Assembly: GCA_026414325.1 (NCBI GenBank)
Contig: JAOAJF010000017.1
Location: forward strand, 2,942-17,493
Source: Microcaldota archaeon
Lineage (GTDB): Archaea > Micrarchaeota > Micrarchaeia > Anstonellales > Anstonellaceae
Length of the DNA: 14,552 nt
Direction of reading: 5' to 3'
Positions 13,922 to 14,552 of the stretch are shown here, in pieces. The position numbers and the translations under genes are program-made. Position 1 is the first letter of the stretch; each line of letters starts with the position of its first letter. Under the pieces are notes generated by a model. The model had not been told where the DNA came from. It saw only the letters and a program-made list of their open reading frames with translations, and did not search any database.

Positions 13922-14332
13922 TTATTTCTTCTTTTTTACAGGCTTAAAATCTTCCATCTTTAGAATTTTTGCTAAATCAATATACTTTAAATCTCCTCTG
14001 TTTTCCTCATCTGGATAAAATAATGTAACACCTATTTGTCGTTTTCCTTCTCTCTCTATAAAATCTAATTTTACTTTAGCAGCGCCTACCTCAAGAACAA
14101 AAGAGTTGTTATTTTGAGTTAGTTTTACTTTAATTTTCTCTTTTCCTTCTTTTTTTAATTGGTCTTGTAAGTTTTGTGTATACTGTTCTAAATGTTTTTT
14201 TAGATCTTGAATATTTTTAAAAGCAGAAGAAAATATAAAATAACTACTCGAAGAAGTTAGATCTTGCGTTGTACCCTCTTCTTGATTTTTTTTACTTTGT
14301 CCTCCTATCTTAGAAACAACCTGAAAAAGCAT
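13922..14332 (-). CDS. Small orphan protein (136 residues) flanked by direct repeats
   Basis: No family recognised. A 136-residue soluble protein without signal peptide or membrane segment. Residues 1-35 are low complexity (Gln/Ser/Thr). A probable amphipathic helix with heptad-like spacing runs from about 38 to 63 (NIQDLKKHLEQYTQNLQDQL). A beta-rich part follows (66-112: KIKVKLTQNN, FVLEVGAAKVKLDF, RQIGVTLFY), then a short helix and a KPVKKKK basic tail. Translation is well supported by the SD GAGGTGG five bases before the ATG, and transcription by TTTTATAAAT at 14381-14390. Exact 77-nt repeats lie on both sides, so the gene may sit in a duplicated or repeated unit. Confidence 0.65.
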   Translation of the reverse strand: MLFQVVSKIGGQSKKNQEEGTTQDLTSSSSYFIFSSAFKNIQDLKKHLEQYTQNLQDQLKKEGKEKIKVKLTQNNNSFVLEVGAAKVKLDFIEREGKRQIGVTLFYPDEENRGDLKYIDLAKILKMEDFKPVKKKK

Positions 14333-14368
14333 TTTTCCACCTCTTTATTTTAGTTTTTCTTATTTTGT

Positions 14369-14400
14369 CTATGCATTAGAATTTATAAAACTTTGCATTA
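14369..14400. promoter_or_regulatory. TATA box bracketed by a 10-nt direct repeat (candidate operator)
   Basis: CTATGCATTA (14369-14378) and CTTTGCATTA (14391-14400) differ at one base and start 22 nt apart, two helical turns, on either side of the TATA box (14381-14390) of the 136-residue orphan gene. Proteins bound at both sites would lie on the same face of the DNA and could control TBP access. Confidence 0.4.
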
Positions 14401-14475
14401 ATTTAAAAAGCTAAAAAATACAAAATAAAGTTTAAGAGTGACTGAGAATTAAAAAGAAAGCAAAATTTTGAAAAG

Positions 14476-14552
14476 TTTTATGTCTTTTTTATTGAAAATA
14501 TTTAAAGATGCAAAAATAAAATTAAAATAAAAATAAGAAATAAAACACATTT
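14476..14552. repeat. 77-nt direct repeat, copy 2, ending at the last base of the window
   Basis: An exact copy of 13782-13858. The left boundary is a true difference (G at 14475 against A at 13781); the right boundary is simply the end of the sequence, so the real repeat may be longer. It carries the same 16-codon frame (14480-14530). The rest of 14333-14475 holds only the promoter region of the 136-residue gene. Confidence 0.95.

Overview
This is an A+T-rich archaeal chromosome segment that carries mostly household genes. Archaeal markers are ribosomal protein uL3, ribosomal protein eL41 (37 codons), a two-ring Cdc48/VAT ATPase, Trm1, stand-alone Bud32, a DUF357 protein, a 224-residue archaeal-size triosephosphate isomerase, and a tRNA-Ser gene whose anticodon loop is interrupted by a 14-nt intron. 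Promoters look archaeal (TATA boxes about 25 nt from the start site), with a mix of Shine-Dalgarno (SD) starts and apparently leaderless starts. The compact layout, tiny orphan proteins and low GC would suit a small-genome archaeon (for example a DPANN lineage), but the window alone does not fix the taxon.

Layout. 1-402 (-) is the start of uL3, preceded by an unusually structured, GC-richer stretch at 441-543. 696-1588 (+) holds two short ankyrin-repeat genes and a startless scrap that may be a third. 1695-5316 (-) looks like one operon: trm1, class II HMG-CoA reductase, a DUF2085 membrane protein and a small Tat-signal (possibly lipidated) protein, with gaps of 28 and 10 nt and a 4-nt ATGA overlap. 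Divergent from it, sharing a 48-nt promoter with one central TATA box, is an EPSP-synthase-fold protein (5365-6606, +) that has lost most of the family's catalytic residues. 6603-7057 holds DUF357 (-) and eL41 (+) around a palindromic TATA element.

7067-10617 (-) carries cdc48, an M50 membrane metalloprotease and bud32 in the same direction. 10737-11573 (-) is tRNA-Ser(CGA) followed by triosephosphate isomerase. 11624-14332 (-) holds a CCC1/VIT1-like membrane protein and two orphans of 489 and 136 residues.

The last 77 bases of the window are an exact copy of 13782-13858. The repeat lies on both sides of the 136-residue orphan and stops exactly at the sequence end, which is what an assembly break at an unresolved repeat looks like. 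No CRISPR array, transposase or phage gene is seen. The most unusual single item is the degenerate EPSP-synthase paralogue. The window is otherwise ordinary translation, protein-quality-control and lipid metabolism, and I do not see a complete new defence or mobile system.
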